Assembly (NCBI GenBank): GCA_030698385.1
Contig: JAUYLZ010000033.1
Coordinates: 73,905-126,146, forward strand
Direction of reading: 5' to 3'
Source: a bacterium
GTDB taxonomy: Bacteria; Patescibacteriota; Patescibacteriia; Patescibacteriales; XYC2-FULL-47-12
Length of the DNA: 52,242 nt
Numbering within the stretch: the stretch's first letter is position 1; each line of letters begins with the position of its first letter. Below the pieces are notes generated by a model that had not been told where the DNA came from, did not search any database, and saw nothing but the letters and a program-made list of their open reading frames with translations. The position numbers and the translations under genes were made by a program. Of this stretch, positions 16,670 to 24,367 are shown in pieces.

Positions 16670-16984
16670 TTAATTTTTTTTTAAAAAATATTTTGCTCTG
16701 TTTTGTAAATGTTTGTTATCTTCATTAGCCGCCCAGGCTTGCAAGGTTTCTTGTTTGATAAAACTGACTAAACCTAACAGCAAATATGTTTGCTCGTCAA
16801 CCTGGCCACTCAAATTATACTTTTGCAATAATGTCGCAAAAGCATGGCGAAGCGCGTTAACCCTTTGCACGCCTTCTGAGGTCAGTTCGCCGAATACCTC
16901 CAAGGTAGTTGAAAAAGAAAGATGGTTGTACAAAATGCCAATCAATGCTTTTTCTTCATCCTCTATTAAACTTAAATTTTCCAT
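16670..16984 (-). CDS. Small helical protein of unknown function
   Basis: The 104-residue product has no recognised family. It is predicted here, from residue pattern alone, to be mostly alpha-helical, with an acidic N-terminus (LSLIEDEEKAL) and a Lys-rich end (RAKYFLKKN). It is 14 bases upstream of neuB copy 2 and is the first gene after the divergent promoter region, so it may open a leftward operon. Its start codon directly abuts a TAAAAT box; if that box is a real -10 element the mRNA would be leaderless or start inside the gene. A competing frame on the opposite strand covers most of it but has no context support. Confidence 0.5.
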   Translation of the reverse strand: MENLSLIEDEEKALIGILYNHLSFSTTLEVFGELTSEGVQRVNALRHAFATLLQKYNLSGQVDEQTYLLLGLVSFIKQETLQAWAANEDNKHLQNRAKYFLKKN

Positions 16985-17013
16985 ATTTTAAACTTATTTG
17001 ACACGACGGTCAA
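16985..17013 (-). promoter_or_regulatory. Candidate sigma70-type promoter, leftward
   Basis: On the minus strand TTGACC (17008-17013) and TAAAAT (16985-16990) are separated by exactly 17 bases. The -10 box touches the ATG of the 104-residue gene. The -35 hexamer forms an inverted repeat with that of the rightward promoter (TTGAC, six bases, GTCAA at 16998-17013). A leftward start here would serve neuB copy 2 and genes beyond. Confidence 0.45.
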
Positions 17014-17026
17014 TATATGATTAAAT
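16998..17026 (+). promoter_or_regulatory. Candidate sigma70-type promoter for the plus-strand deacetylase-like gene
   Basis: TTGACA at 16998-17003 is a perfect -35 hexamer, followed after 17 bases by TTAAAT at 17021-17026 (4 of 6 matches to the -10 consensus). This leaves a leader of roughly 55 bases before the ATG at 17090, which has a good AAGGAG ribosome-binding site. It overlaps the leftward promoter, so the two may compete for polymerase. Confidence 0.6.
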
Positions 17027-17089
17027 GTTACATACATTCATTAAGCCGTACCTTTCATTCATTCTATCAGTATATTAAGGAGAATCAAA

Positions 17090-18061
17090 ATGTCACAAAA
17101 AGTTTACTTAGCGTTTAGTCAGGACACGGAATTCGCAATACCAGAAATACTACCGAGTCATATCATTTCGCCAGAAATATACAAGAAGTTAGACATTCCA
17201 GCTAAAAGAGAACTCTGGGCCTGCTACATCAGGGAAGGTATCTGGAGCGATCCATTACATCTAGCGCGAAGCATGCAAGAACTGGATATGATTCAGCGGC
17301 TCGGTCAACTTTTTGAAAAATTCGGTGGAAAATTCACCTCGTTTATTCTGGGACAGTGGCTAGAGTTTATTGTTCAAGAGTTGGGGCAAAAAACTGTTCA
17401 ATATTTTTTCAATTCTCCAGCCATTGACGTCCAATCTCATTCCTTCACTCACCGAACTTGGATGTCTACCGGCGATGCCATGAGAGACAAAATATCGCCA
17501 CCTGTGCCACCCAATAAATTTTTTCAAGAAATTCAATCATCTATAAATATAATCTGGGAATATCTTGAAAAAAAAGTGATCGGTATTCGAACTCCAATGG
17601 GAAACATCGCACCTTTTAGCGAATCAGAGAAACACATTCTTGAAGCTCTCAAACGCTGTGAGATACGATTTGTATCTGGTTATCTAAAAACAAAGCAACG
17701 TGAGTCTAACGGACTTCATGCCCAACCATTTTTTTATGAACAACTGGGGTTTCCTAATATCTTAGAAATCCCCGGCATTGGCAACTTTGACGTCTGGCAC
17801 TGCCAGCCAACCCGTCTACTCGTCTTTGAAAAAGATGACACCGTTTCTTTGGAATATATGATCAAGTATTATCTTGATCTACTCCTTGAAGCCTTAGCTG
17901 CTAAAGCAAAAAAGATATTTATTCCGTTAGTCTGTCATCCACATGCGGCTGTGTTGTATGATCCCAATCTGGAATTTTATACTGCCATATTGCAATTCTG
18001 TAAAGAAAACGACATTGGAATCATATCCTATGCAGAAGTCAATGAAATGATGAGACAATAG
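17090..18061 (+). CDS. Polysaccharide deacetylase-like (NodB-fold) protein, monocistronic
   Basis: This 323-residue protein is a divergent NodB-fold enzyme. LAFSQDTEF at 7-15 has Asp12 where the fold's catalytic or metal Asp lies. IDVQSHSFTH at 112-121 gives the metal-binding His117 and His121, and GIRTPMGN at 165-172 is the Arg-Pro motif. FIPLVCHPHA near residue 282 may carry the last catalytic His. The canonical TFDDG is thus SQDTE, so the second Asp is lost. It has its own promoter, an AAGGAG ribosome-binding site 7 bases before the ATG, and a terminator. It is inserted in opposite orientation between leftward nonulosonate genes. The substrate is unknown. Confidence 0.72.
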   Translation: MSQKVYLAFSQDTEFAIPEILPSHIISPEIYKKLDIPAKRELWACYIREGIWSDPLHLARSMQELDMIQRLGQLFEKFGGKFTSFILGQWLEFIVQELGQKTVQYFFNSPAIDVQSHSFTHRTWMSTGDAMRDKISPPVPPNKFFQEIQSSINIIWEYLEKKVIGIRTPMGNIAPFSESEKHILEALKRCEIRFVSGYLKTKQRESNGLHAQPFFYEQLGFPNILEIPGIGNFDVWHCQPTRLLVFEKDDTVSLEYMIKYYLDLLLEALAAKAKKIFIPLVCHPHAAVLYDPNLEFYTAILQFCKENDIGIISYAEVNEMMRQ

Positions 18062-18090
18062 TCTCAATTCATCTTAATACCGATCTTTCT

Positions 18091-18123
18091 GGGAATCGTA
18101 TCAACGGTTCCCTTTTTTATTTT
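18091..18123 (+). terminator. Rho-independent terminator of the plus-strand deacetylase-like gene
   Basis: GGGAATCGT (18091-18099) pairs with ACGGTTCCC (18104-18112) through nine pairs, one of them G-T, around an ATCA tetraloop. The tract TTTTTTATTTT follows. The T-run exists only on the rightward side, so it should not stop leftward transcription. Confidence 0.88.
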
Positions 18124-18138
18124 AAAGAACGTATCAGT

Positions 18139-18921
18139 TTACCTAATCGTCAATCCCCCATCCACCGGAATCACCGCGCCGGTCACATAACTGGATGCAT
18201 CAGAGGCAAGAAAAACAACAATGCCTTTCAAATCATCGGCTTCCGCCATTCTGCCCAACGGTACTTTTTTTACGTATCTGCTCAAAAACGGTTCAGGCTG
18301 ATTATTAAAGAGGCCGCCCGGCGCGATGCAATTCACTCGTACGTTGTCTTTACCTAAGTATGACGCGAGATACTTGGAAAACATCTGCATACCGCCTTTG
18401 GTGTAGGGATAGTCCGGCTCAGTCTGGTGCATATCGGTTCCTTCATACAAGTTTGGGTCAGCGGCAACCAGGCCGTAAATTGAACTGACATTGATAATTG
18501 ACCCGCTTTTCTGCTTTTGCATGGCTTTGCCAAACGCGCGGCAGACCAAAAATAATCCGCGCGCGTTCACGGCCATGGAACGGTCCCAGGCCTCCGGCGT
18601 GTCTTCAAAGTATTTGGTCATCGGCCGCTCCACGCCGCAGTTTATCAATATGTCCGGTGTTTTAAACTTTTCCGTAATCTGCCGTAAACAACTTTTAACA
18701 CTTTCCTCGGCTGATTGGTCCATTTGAAACCCGGCGGCGTTTAAACCTTGCGCTTGCAATTTTGCCACTGCTTTACTGTAGTGCTCTTCATTAGTGGAAA
18801 CAATACAAACCTGAGCGCCGGCTTCGGCCAGCGCCTCGGCCATGGGAAACCCGATTTTTCCGGCGCCGCCAACGACGACGGCGCATTTATTTTTTAATGA
18901 TAATAATTCATTGACATTCAT
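18139..18921 (-). CDS. Classical SDR oxidoreductase, PtmA-like
   Basis: The 260-residue classical short-chain dehydrogenase has the cofactor loop VGGAGKIG at 17-24, the serine in NVSSIYGLV near residue 145 and a YPYTK YxxxK motif near 168. IAPGGLFNNQPEPFL near 210 and the SSIYG context resemble PtmA of the Campylobacter flagellin glycosylation locus, linked there to legionaminic acid derivatives. That resemblance is from memory. It would oxidise or reduce a hydroxyl of a sugar intermediate. It is transcribed leftward and separated from the next leftward gene by the opposing gene at 17090. The 118-base gap before it holds an inverted repeat. Confidence 0.83.
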   Translation of the reverse strand: MNVNELLSLKNKCAVVVGGAGKIGFPMAEALAEAGAQVCIVSTNEEHYSKAVAKLQAQGLNAAGFQMDQSAEESVKSCLRQITEKFKTPDILINCGVERPMTKYFEDTPEAWDRSMAVNARGLFLVCRAFGKAMQKQKSGSIINVSSIYGLVAADPNLYEGTDMHQTEPDYPYTKGGMQMFSKYLASYLGKDNVRVNCIAPGGLFNNQPEPFLSRYVKKVPLGRMAEADDLKGIVVFLASDASSYVTGAVIPVDGGLTIR

Positions 18922-18934
18922 ATAGATTTCATTA

Positions 18935-19009
18935 TTACATTGTCACATTGTTAAATTGTTAAAACATATTCGAAGCGTTGCGCAATAATATAACAATTTA
19001 GCAATGTAA
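18935..19009. repeat. Intergenic two-part inverted repeat, about 75 bp
   Basis: Two nested arms match: TTACATTG (18935-18942) with CAATGTAA (19002-19009), and TAAATTGTTA (18952-18961) with TAACAATTTA (18991-19000). The loop contains a GCG-rich core (CGAAGCGTTGCGC). The left arm also has an 8-9 base iteration (ACATTGTC, ACATTGTTA, AATTGTTA). It could be a small mobile palindrome or an mRNA-stabilising hairpin between two leftward genes. It lacks a U-tract, so it is not an obvious terminator. Confidence 0.6.
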
Positions 19010-19039
19010 CCATTTAAATATCTCTGATAAGACTACTGA

Positions 19040-19981
19040 TTAGTTTAATGGCTCTAAAGTTTTTGGATTGATAAGCGCTCCCTGCTCCTTCTTTGATATA
19101 TCTCCAGCTAGTACAACTTTAGCAATATCTATAATTTCTTCATAACTGATAGTTTTTTTTCCAGTTTCTACCATATTAACAAACGCCTTCAGCATCTCAC
19201 GAAAGCTATAGAAAAAATCCTCAAACGGCACACTCCTTGCTTTATCAGTGTTAGAATATGTCGTAAATTGAATTGGTAGCAAAACATCGGGAATAAATTC
19301 TAAAATGATGTTCAAACCGGAGCAGTAGTGAATTTGCACAATGTCATGATCTTCTCTTTCACTCAACGAACGCACCCACTCAATATCAAGTCCCCACAGC
19401 GGCGCAATGCCTTCAAACAAGTGGTGGCCGTAGCGCAGCCAACTAACGCGAGAAACGCCATGAATTGTCTTTACCTTATCTAAACGCAAACTATCTTTGG
19501 CTAAAGCCACATCACGGGTAAAACGCATCGGCGAACCGGCCATCAGCGGATACGCAGGTCCGGTCAGCGCCATAATTTTTTTCAACTCATCTTTAGTTGC
19601 TACCAATTGCTTGTCAATAAAAATTGGCATTTTTTCTTCCAGAAACGGCCTAGCCATCTCCAGATGATTCCAAGGATCGTCCCGCGCCAGAATTACCGCA
19701 TCCACCTTACCGATTAAATCAGTGTAATTATCAACAATATTAGGGATCAAGGATACTTTGGCAACATCTTCGGAAATTTTTTTGTCCTGCGTCCAAATGT
19801 GCGTTACTTTTGCTGATGTTAACGCATTCTCGTTGCGGTGATCGCGCGGCAGATATTCTTTAATTAAAGCAAAGGGGCAACGTTTTTGCAATTCTTGCGG
19901 ATCATAGCCGTTAAAAATGGCTGCATATGAAAACGGATGCCCATTACCCTCATTTAATCCAATAATACCTAATTTTAACAT
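19040..19981 (-). CDS. Gfo/Idh/MocA-family NAD(P)-dependent sugar oxidoreductase
   Basis: The 313-residue protein opens with LKLGIIGLNEGNGHP, the Rossmann loop of the Gfo/Idh/MocA family. It continues with VDAVILARDDPWNHLEMARPFLE and PIFIDKQL near residue 135, which replaces the usual EKP(L/A) motif while keeping the catalytic-position Lys. The C-terminal half is the alpha/beta substrate domain, with YGHHLFEGIAPLWG in place of the usual GxxxDxxxH helix. Its start overlaps the dehydratase stop by 7 bases. It would reduce or oxidise a keto or hydroxy group on the sugar made by that dehydratase; the position is not predictable. Confidence 0.78.
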   Translation of the reverse strand: MLKLGIIGLNEGNGHPFSYAAIFNGYDPQELQKRCPFALIKEYLPRDHRNENALTSAKVTHIWTQDKKISEDVAKVSLIPNIVDNYTDLIGKVDAVILARDDPWNHLEMARPFLEEKMPIFIDKQLVATKDELKKIMALTGPAYPLMAGSPMRFTRDVALAKDSLRLDKVKTIHGVSRVSWLRYGHHLFEGIAPLWGLDIEWVRSLSEREDHDIVQIHYCSGLNIILEFIPDVLLPIQFTTYSNTDKARSVPFEDFFYSFREMLKAFVNMVETGKKTISYEEIIDIAKVVLAGDISKKEQGALINPKTLEPLN

Positions 19982-20982
19982 ACAACGTATTTTTTAATTA
20001 AATAGCGCAGATCAGCTACGGAAAGCCATCGATCATTAGTATTACTGCGATAATGATAGCCCAGCTGAGCGCGGCGGCCGTTGAATTCTCTCATAAAATC
20101 CTCTTCGAGCCATTTTTTTCTGGACGGCAAAATAACAAAATAATTCTTAAATTCTACCGTCGAATACGAATCGGTCTCAGTAATCATTTCTTCGTGTAGT
20201 TTTTCTCCCGGACGGATACCGACAATTTCTTGCCGGCACTCCGGACCAATCGCCATCGCCAGATCGGTAATTCTGTAGCTGGGAATCTTTGGCACAAAAA
20301 TTTCACCTCCCCACATGTTTTTCAAAGCAAATAATATCAAACTCACTCCCTGTTCCAGCGTGATATTAAACCTAGTCATGGCCGGATCGGTAATCGGCAG
20401 TACGCCGGTTTTTCTTTTTTCCAAAAAATAAGGGATGACACTGCCGCGGCTGCCCATCACATTCCCGTAGCGCACTACTGAAAAACGAATATCTTTACCG
20501 CCGCGCAGGTTATTAGCGGCTACAAACAACTTATCCGAACAAAGCTTGGATGCGCCATAGAGGTTTATCGGCGCGGCCGCCTTATCAGTACTCAGCGCCA
20601 CCACCTGTTTGACGCCGGTTTCCAAACAGGCGTCAATCACGTTTTGCGCGCCCATAATATTGGTCTTGATGCACTCAAAGGGGTTGTACTCCGCGGTCGG
20701 AACCTGCTTCAGCGCGGCGGCATGGATGACAATATCAATACCTTCCAACGCGTGCACCAAGCGGTGATGATCCCGCACATCGCCAATGAAGTAGCGCATC
20801 TTCGTATCATGGCCATACTCACCGGCCGGCCATTGTTTAGCCATCTCGGACTGCTTTAGCTCATCGCGAGAATAAACCACGATTCTTTTAACTTCCATGT
20901 GCTTATCGTGCAACACTTTAACCAGCATCTTGCCTAACGAACCCGTGCCGCCGGTGATTAAAATTGATTTATTTTTGAGCAT
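19975..20982 (-). CDS. pseB: UDP-HexNAc 4,6-dehydratase, inverting FlaA1/PseB type
   Basis: This 335-residue extended SDR resembles FlaA1/PseB, which dehydrates UDP-GlcNAc with C5 inversion on the way to pseudaminic acid. GGTGSLG at 11-17 binds NADP. STDKAAAPINLYGASK at 131-146 has Asp133, Lys134, Tyr142 and Lys146, the catalytic set of FlaA1. This contrasts with the gene at 4480, which has Met at the tyrosine position. The C-terminal IVGIRPGEKLHEEMI is shared by both types. No aminotransferase or PseG-like hydrolase lies next to it; the next genes are Gfo/Idh and SDR oxidoreductases. The product may therefore be diverted from ordinary pseudaminic acid. Confidence 0.82.
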   Translation of the reverse strand: MLKNKSILITGGTGSLGKMLVKVLHDKHMEVKRIVVYSRDELKQSEMAKQWPAGEYGHDTKMRYFIGDVRDHHRLVHALEGIDIVIHAAALKQVPTAEYNPFECIKTNIMGAQNVIDACLETGVKQVVALSTDKAAAPINLYGASKLCSDKLFVAANNLRGGKDIRFSVVRYGNVMGSRGSVIPYFLEKRKTGVLPITDPAMTRFNITLEQGVSLILFALKNMWGGEIFVPKIPSYRITDLAMAIGPECRQEIVGIRPGEKLHEEMITETDSYSTVEFKNYFVILPSRKKWLEEDFMREFNGRRAQLGYHYRSNTNDRWLSVADLRYLIKKYVVC

Positions 20983-21020
20983 ATATTTTTTGTTTTTTAC
21001 TTTTATAAAAAATTTTATTT

Positions 21021-22562
21021 TTATATTTTAATCTCTTCCAACAAAGCTTTAGTTAACTGCTTAACGTTATCTTCGTGGCTAATGTAATTGTCTTTCGTGT
21101 AATTTTTTCTATCGTAGTGCAGCGCCCTGAAATGCCGCGCCCGGACGCTGTTTCTATCCAGGGCGATTAAGTAGTTCAATACCCGTTGCCTACCGGGCGC
21201 ATATCCATTAGCAATGCGCTTAAGCGCGTCCCGGCAGGATGCGACGTCATGCACGCGGTACACACCGTCGGAATACATGTACCAAACAGAACCAAACACC
21301 AGCGCCGGTTTGCCGCGCAACAAGCCTTCCAAACCGGCCGCACCGGTAGCGGTGGCAATCGCCTTAGCGCCGTCAATCAATTTATAGGTTGAGACCTCTG
21401 TTGGAATAAGCCGTACGTTGGGCAGGCCGGCAATTCTTTCATAATACTCTTGACATCGATAAAGGTGTGAAAAAGTATTGGCCGGGCGCAGTTGGTTTGG
21501 ATTTTCTTTGACATAAAGTTTCCAGCCAACCGGCAGCGCCTTCGCTACGGTTTCCACCATCAGCAGCTGGTCGTCAAATACCCCAGCCTGGGGGCAGGTG
21601 GTTCGTTCCGGCTGATAGGCGAGAGGTAAATACACGAATTTTTTTGAGAGTTCGGCTCCTTTGGCTAAACTCTCATAATACTTTCGAAGCTCTCGGCTGG
21701 CACGAGTTCGTTTCCGTATAATACGCTTGTATTGGATTCCCCGCATCGGCGCGTCAAGCGTCTCCTCTTCATTCTTCATCCAAAGCATGCGCAGATACGA
21801 ATACATTACCGGAAACAAACTGCCTTTAATGGTGTGACGCATGATAGAGCGCGGTGTGGGCGTACGGAACGGTTCCAGGCTCCGGCTGGCGTGCTTTTGA
21901 TACTCGGGAGTGACATCGCCGCGCAAATGTATGTGCCGGCGATAGTACGCACGTAAATCTTGGCTTAAATCTTGTTCGCCATATGCATCATCTCGGTGGG
22001 CAATATAGTAATCACGAATAGCCAGCGAAGACGTTACGTAATCATTAATAAGTACTGTTCTGCTTTCCACGCAAATCTGCTCCATAATCACTACCGGAAT
22101 GCTTCGCAGCTTCGCCAGCGCATATAGTACATAATGATCGCCGCCGTGCGGAATATCCGGGAAAAGAATCGCGTCCGGCGCATAGCGCTCAAGCATACCT
22201 TCGTAAAAAGCTATGTACCGATAGTATAAATCCAGCTGGCGCGGCACGGGCCAGCCGGAGTAATCAATGCGGCTGATGAGATGCAAGGCTGTATTCTGAT
22301 ACGGCAACAGACGCATAATAAGTTCTCTGCTGGGCGGGGCGAAATCCGAAACGTCAACCGACTTAGGCGGAATATTGCGCTGGGCGTCAGTGGAGTAGTG
22401 AAAAATTGTGTCGGGAAAATTTGCCCGGTCACGCGCTATCGTTTTGAAATAATCTCTGTACCCCTGCCAATAGACCACTTGAGCGCCATTATGCCGGAGC
22501 TTCAGAGTCACATCTCTTAAGATAGGCGTTCCAAAACCAATGATAAATAATTTTTTAGCCAT
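21021..22562 (-). CDS. Capsule polysaccharide biosynthesis-type transferase (KpsC/KpsS-like)
   Basis: The 513-residue protein has a Rossmann-like N-terminal half (KLFIIGFGTPILRDV) and a C-terminal donor-binding half: VYLPLAYQPERTTCP near residue 313, LYVKENPNQL near 357, and TATGAAGLEGLLRGKPALVFG near 405-425. The KENP and final loop resemble the Kdo-transferring capsule proteins KpsC/KpsS and their relatives. If that holds, it could move a CMP-activated acidic sugar from this island onto a lipid acceptor. It is 2 bases upstream of the ABC exporter gene's start region and clearly co-transcribed. The DNA is richer in G+C than the 5-10 kb region. Confidence 0.68.
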   Translation of the reverse strand: MAKKLFIIGFGTPILRDVTLKLRHNGAQVVYWQGYRDYFKTIARDRANFPDTIFHYSTDAQRNIPPKSVDVSDFAPPSRELIMRLLPYQNTALHLISRIDYSGWPVPRQLDLYYRYIAFYEGMLERYAPDAILFPDIPHGGDHYVLYALAKLRSIPVVIMEQICVESRTVLINDYVTSSLAIRDYYIAHRDDAYGEQDLSQDLRAYYRRHIHLRGDVTPEYQKHASRSLEPFRTPTPRSIMRHTIKGSLFPVMYSYLRMLWMKNEEETLDAPMRGIQYKRIIRKRTRASRELRKYYESLAKGAELSKKFVYLPLAYQPERTTCPQAGVFDDQLLMVETVAKALPVGWKLYVKENPNQLRPANTFSHLYRCQEYYERIAGLPNVRLIPTEVSTYKLIDGAKAIATATGAAGLEGLLRGKPALVFGSVWYMYSDGVYRVHDVASCRDALKRIANGYAPGRQRVLNYLIALDRNSVRARHFRALHYDRKNYTKDNYISHEDNVKQLTKALLEEIKI

Positions 22563-22563
22563 A

Positions 22564-24357
22564 TTACTTTATAATATCGTACATTTTGTTAAAGTATGAT
22601 TCTTTTTCTTTAAGTAGTTCCGCCGGACTACCCTGCTCAACAATTTTCCCGTTATCCAACACAAACAGCTTGTCTGAATTGCGCAATGTTGACAGGCGAT
22701 GCGCCACAGCCAGCACGGTTATTTTGCCCTTTAGGTTCTCTATAACTTGCTGAATTTTTGCTTCTGATTCGTTATCCAAAGCGCTGGTGGCTTCGTCCAG
22801 AATTAAAATTTTCGGATTGCGGGCAAGCGCGCGCGCGATAATAATACGCTGGCGCTGACCGGCGGAGAGCATAATGCCTCTCTCGCCGATAACCGTATCA
22901 AATCCATTTGAAAACTTTTGAATAAAATCATAAATGTTTGCCATTTTAGCGACCTTTTCTATTTCTTTACGTGACAGCGAGTGATTGTAAAACTTGATGT
23001 TATTGGCTATGGTGTCATTCATTAAAAAAATATCTTGTGATACGTGCCCCACGTTTTTCCGCCACTCTTTCAGGCTGATGTCTGAAATATTTTTACCATC
23101 AAGCGTAATCGTGCCGGCTGTCGGTTCAAACAAGCGCAGTAAAAGGTCAATAACGGTCGTCTTGCCGACGCCCGATGGCCCGATCAGCCCAGCAATCTGA
23201 CCCTTGGCAATAGAAAAAGTGACTCCTTGAAGAACATGATGCCTTCCTTCTTCATAAGCAAACGAGACTTGATTGAACTGTAGTGAGCGCTCAAATGAAA
23301 ACCGCGCGCGACCCTCATCCCGCTCCGCCGCCTGCAAAGATTTTTCTCGATATTCAAGCACGCTCTTAAGATACGGCACGGTTTCATTCATGGCATGCAG
23401 GTTGCTCTGCAGTTTTTGGATATGCTGAAATATCCGCTGTATCAAATAAACCACTGCGGCGAAAGCCGCGAAGTTGAAATCAAACCCTTGGTATGATATA
23501 AAAAACACCACCGAGATGAAAATTAAGCTAATCGGCTGTACTAAAATACTTGATATGCTGGACAAAAATAAAACAATGACCCTCAGCTGCCGCAACTCGG
23601 TAAAATACCGGCGGCCCTGCCGGGAAACGCGAGCTTCTACCGCCATCGCCTTCACCGACTTCAGGCCGAGAATATTCTCACTCACATAGTGGTTCACCTC
23701 TTTATTCATAACTGCGGTTTTGTAGGCGGCAACTCTGGTTCGGTACATTAGCGGCTTAAAAAAGAGAAAAAAAACACCACCTAACGCTACTGTTAAAAGA
23801 GTGGTGGCCAAGGATATATTGACGGCCACAACAATGTACATCGCCAGCCCGGTGATGGCCATAATAAATGAGCTAATGAGTTCCAGCATATGGGCGGCGC
23901 GCGTGGCATCATTCATCAGAATGATTTCCAAATGACCGAGCTTTTGTTTTAGCAGATGCCCCCAGCGTGAATTCAGCATGGCGTCGAACAGTTCATTTCT
24001 GACGCGCTCCTCATAATCGGTATTTATACGAATCTTAATATACATAAATACTCCCGATACAAAAGTTTTGAGCACAAACATCAGAATGATGAATGCCAAA
24101 AGATAAGCTAGAGTAAAGTCAATGTGTGCGTACTCATATATTTGCCTGATTGCGCGGGAGATGAAGTCAGTTTCTTGATCCCCATCGATAAAAAAAGAGA
24201 AAAGCGGAATAATAGCGTTTATCCCAATACCTTCCAAAAGCCCGCTGGCAAATCCAAGCGCCGTCAGCAAGATTATTAAACCCTTATAACGGTTGAAGGC
24301 GCGCCTCGAAAGGTTGGCAACATCACGTATTCGATTGTCTGTTTTAATAAAACTCAT
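22564..24357 (-). CDS. MsbA/PglK-like ABC exporter (fused transmembrane and ATPase domains)
   Basis: The 597-residue half-transporter has about six membrane segments in residues 25-310 and an ATPase domain from about 355. Walker A is GPSGVGKT at 393-400, the Q-loop is Gln441 (HVSQD), the signature is LSAGQ at 497-501, Walker B is ILILDE at 517-522, and the switch His is 553. All catalytic residues are intact. Homodimers of this type flip lipid A (MsbA), lipid-linked oligosaccharide (PglK) or lipids. In this island, flipping of an undecaprenyl-linked glycan is the natural inference. It is the only flippase or exporter seen in the window, which lacks a Wzx-type protein. Confidence 0.87.
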   Translation of the reverse strand: MSFIKTDNRIRDVANLSRRAFNRYKGLIILLTALGFASGLLEGIGINAIIPLFSFFIDGDQETDFISRAIRQIYEYAHIDFTLAYLLAFIILMFVLKTFVSGVFMYIKIRINTDYEERVRNELFDAMLNSRWGHLLKQKLGHLEIILMNDATRAAHMLELISSFIMAITGLAMYIVVAVNISLATTLLTVALGGVFFLFFKPLMYRTRVAAYKTAVMNKEVNHYVSENILGLKSVKAMAVEARVSRQGRRYFTELRQLRVIVLFLSSISSILVQPISLIFISVVFFISYQGFDFNFAAFAAVVYLIQRIFQHIQKLQSNLHAMNETVPYLKSVLEYREKSLQAAERDEGRARFSFERSLQFNQVSFAYEEGRHHVLQGVTFSIAKGQIAGLIGPSGVGKTTVIDLLLRLFEPTAGTITLDGKNISDISLKEWRKNVGHVSQDIFLMNDTIANNIKFYNHSLSRKEIEKVAKMANIYDFIQKFSNGFDTVIGERGIMLSAGQRQRIIIARALARNPKILILDEATSALDNESEAKIQQVIENLKGKITVLAVAHRLSTLRNSDKLFVLDNGKIVEQGSPAELLKEKESYFNKMYDIIK

Positions 24358-24367
24358 AGTGCCAGAG

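Noticed and set aside
16713..16991. 92-codon plus-strand frame covering the 104-residue minus-strand gene
   Set aside because: It ends just before the rightward promoter and lacks one of its own; the minus frame fits operon spacing with neuB. The choice is not certain.
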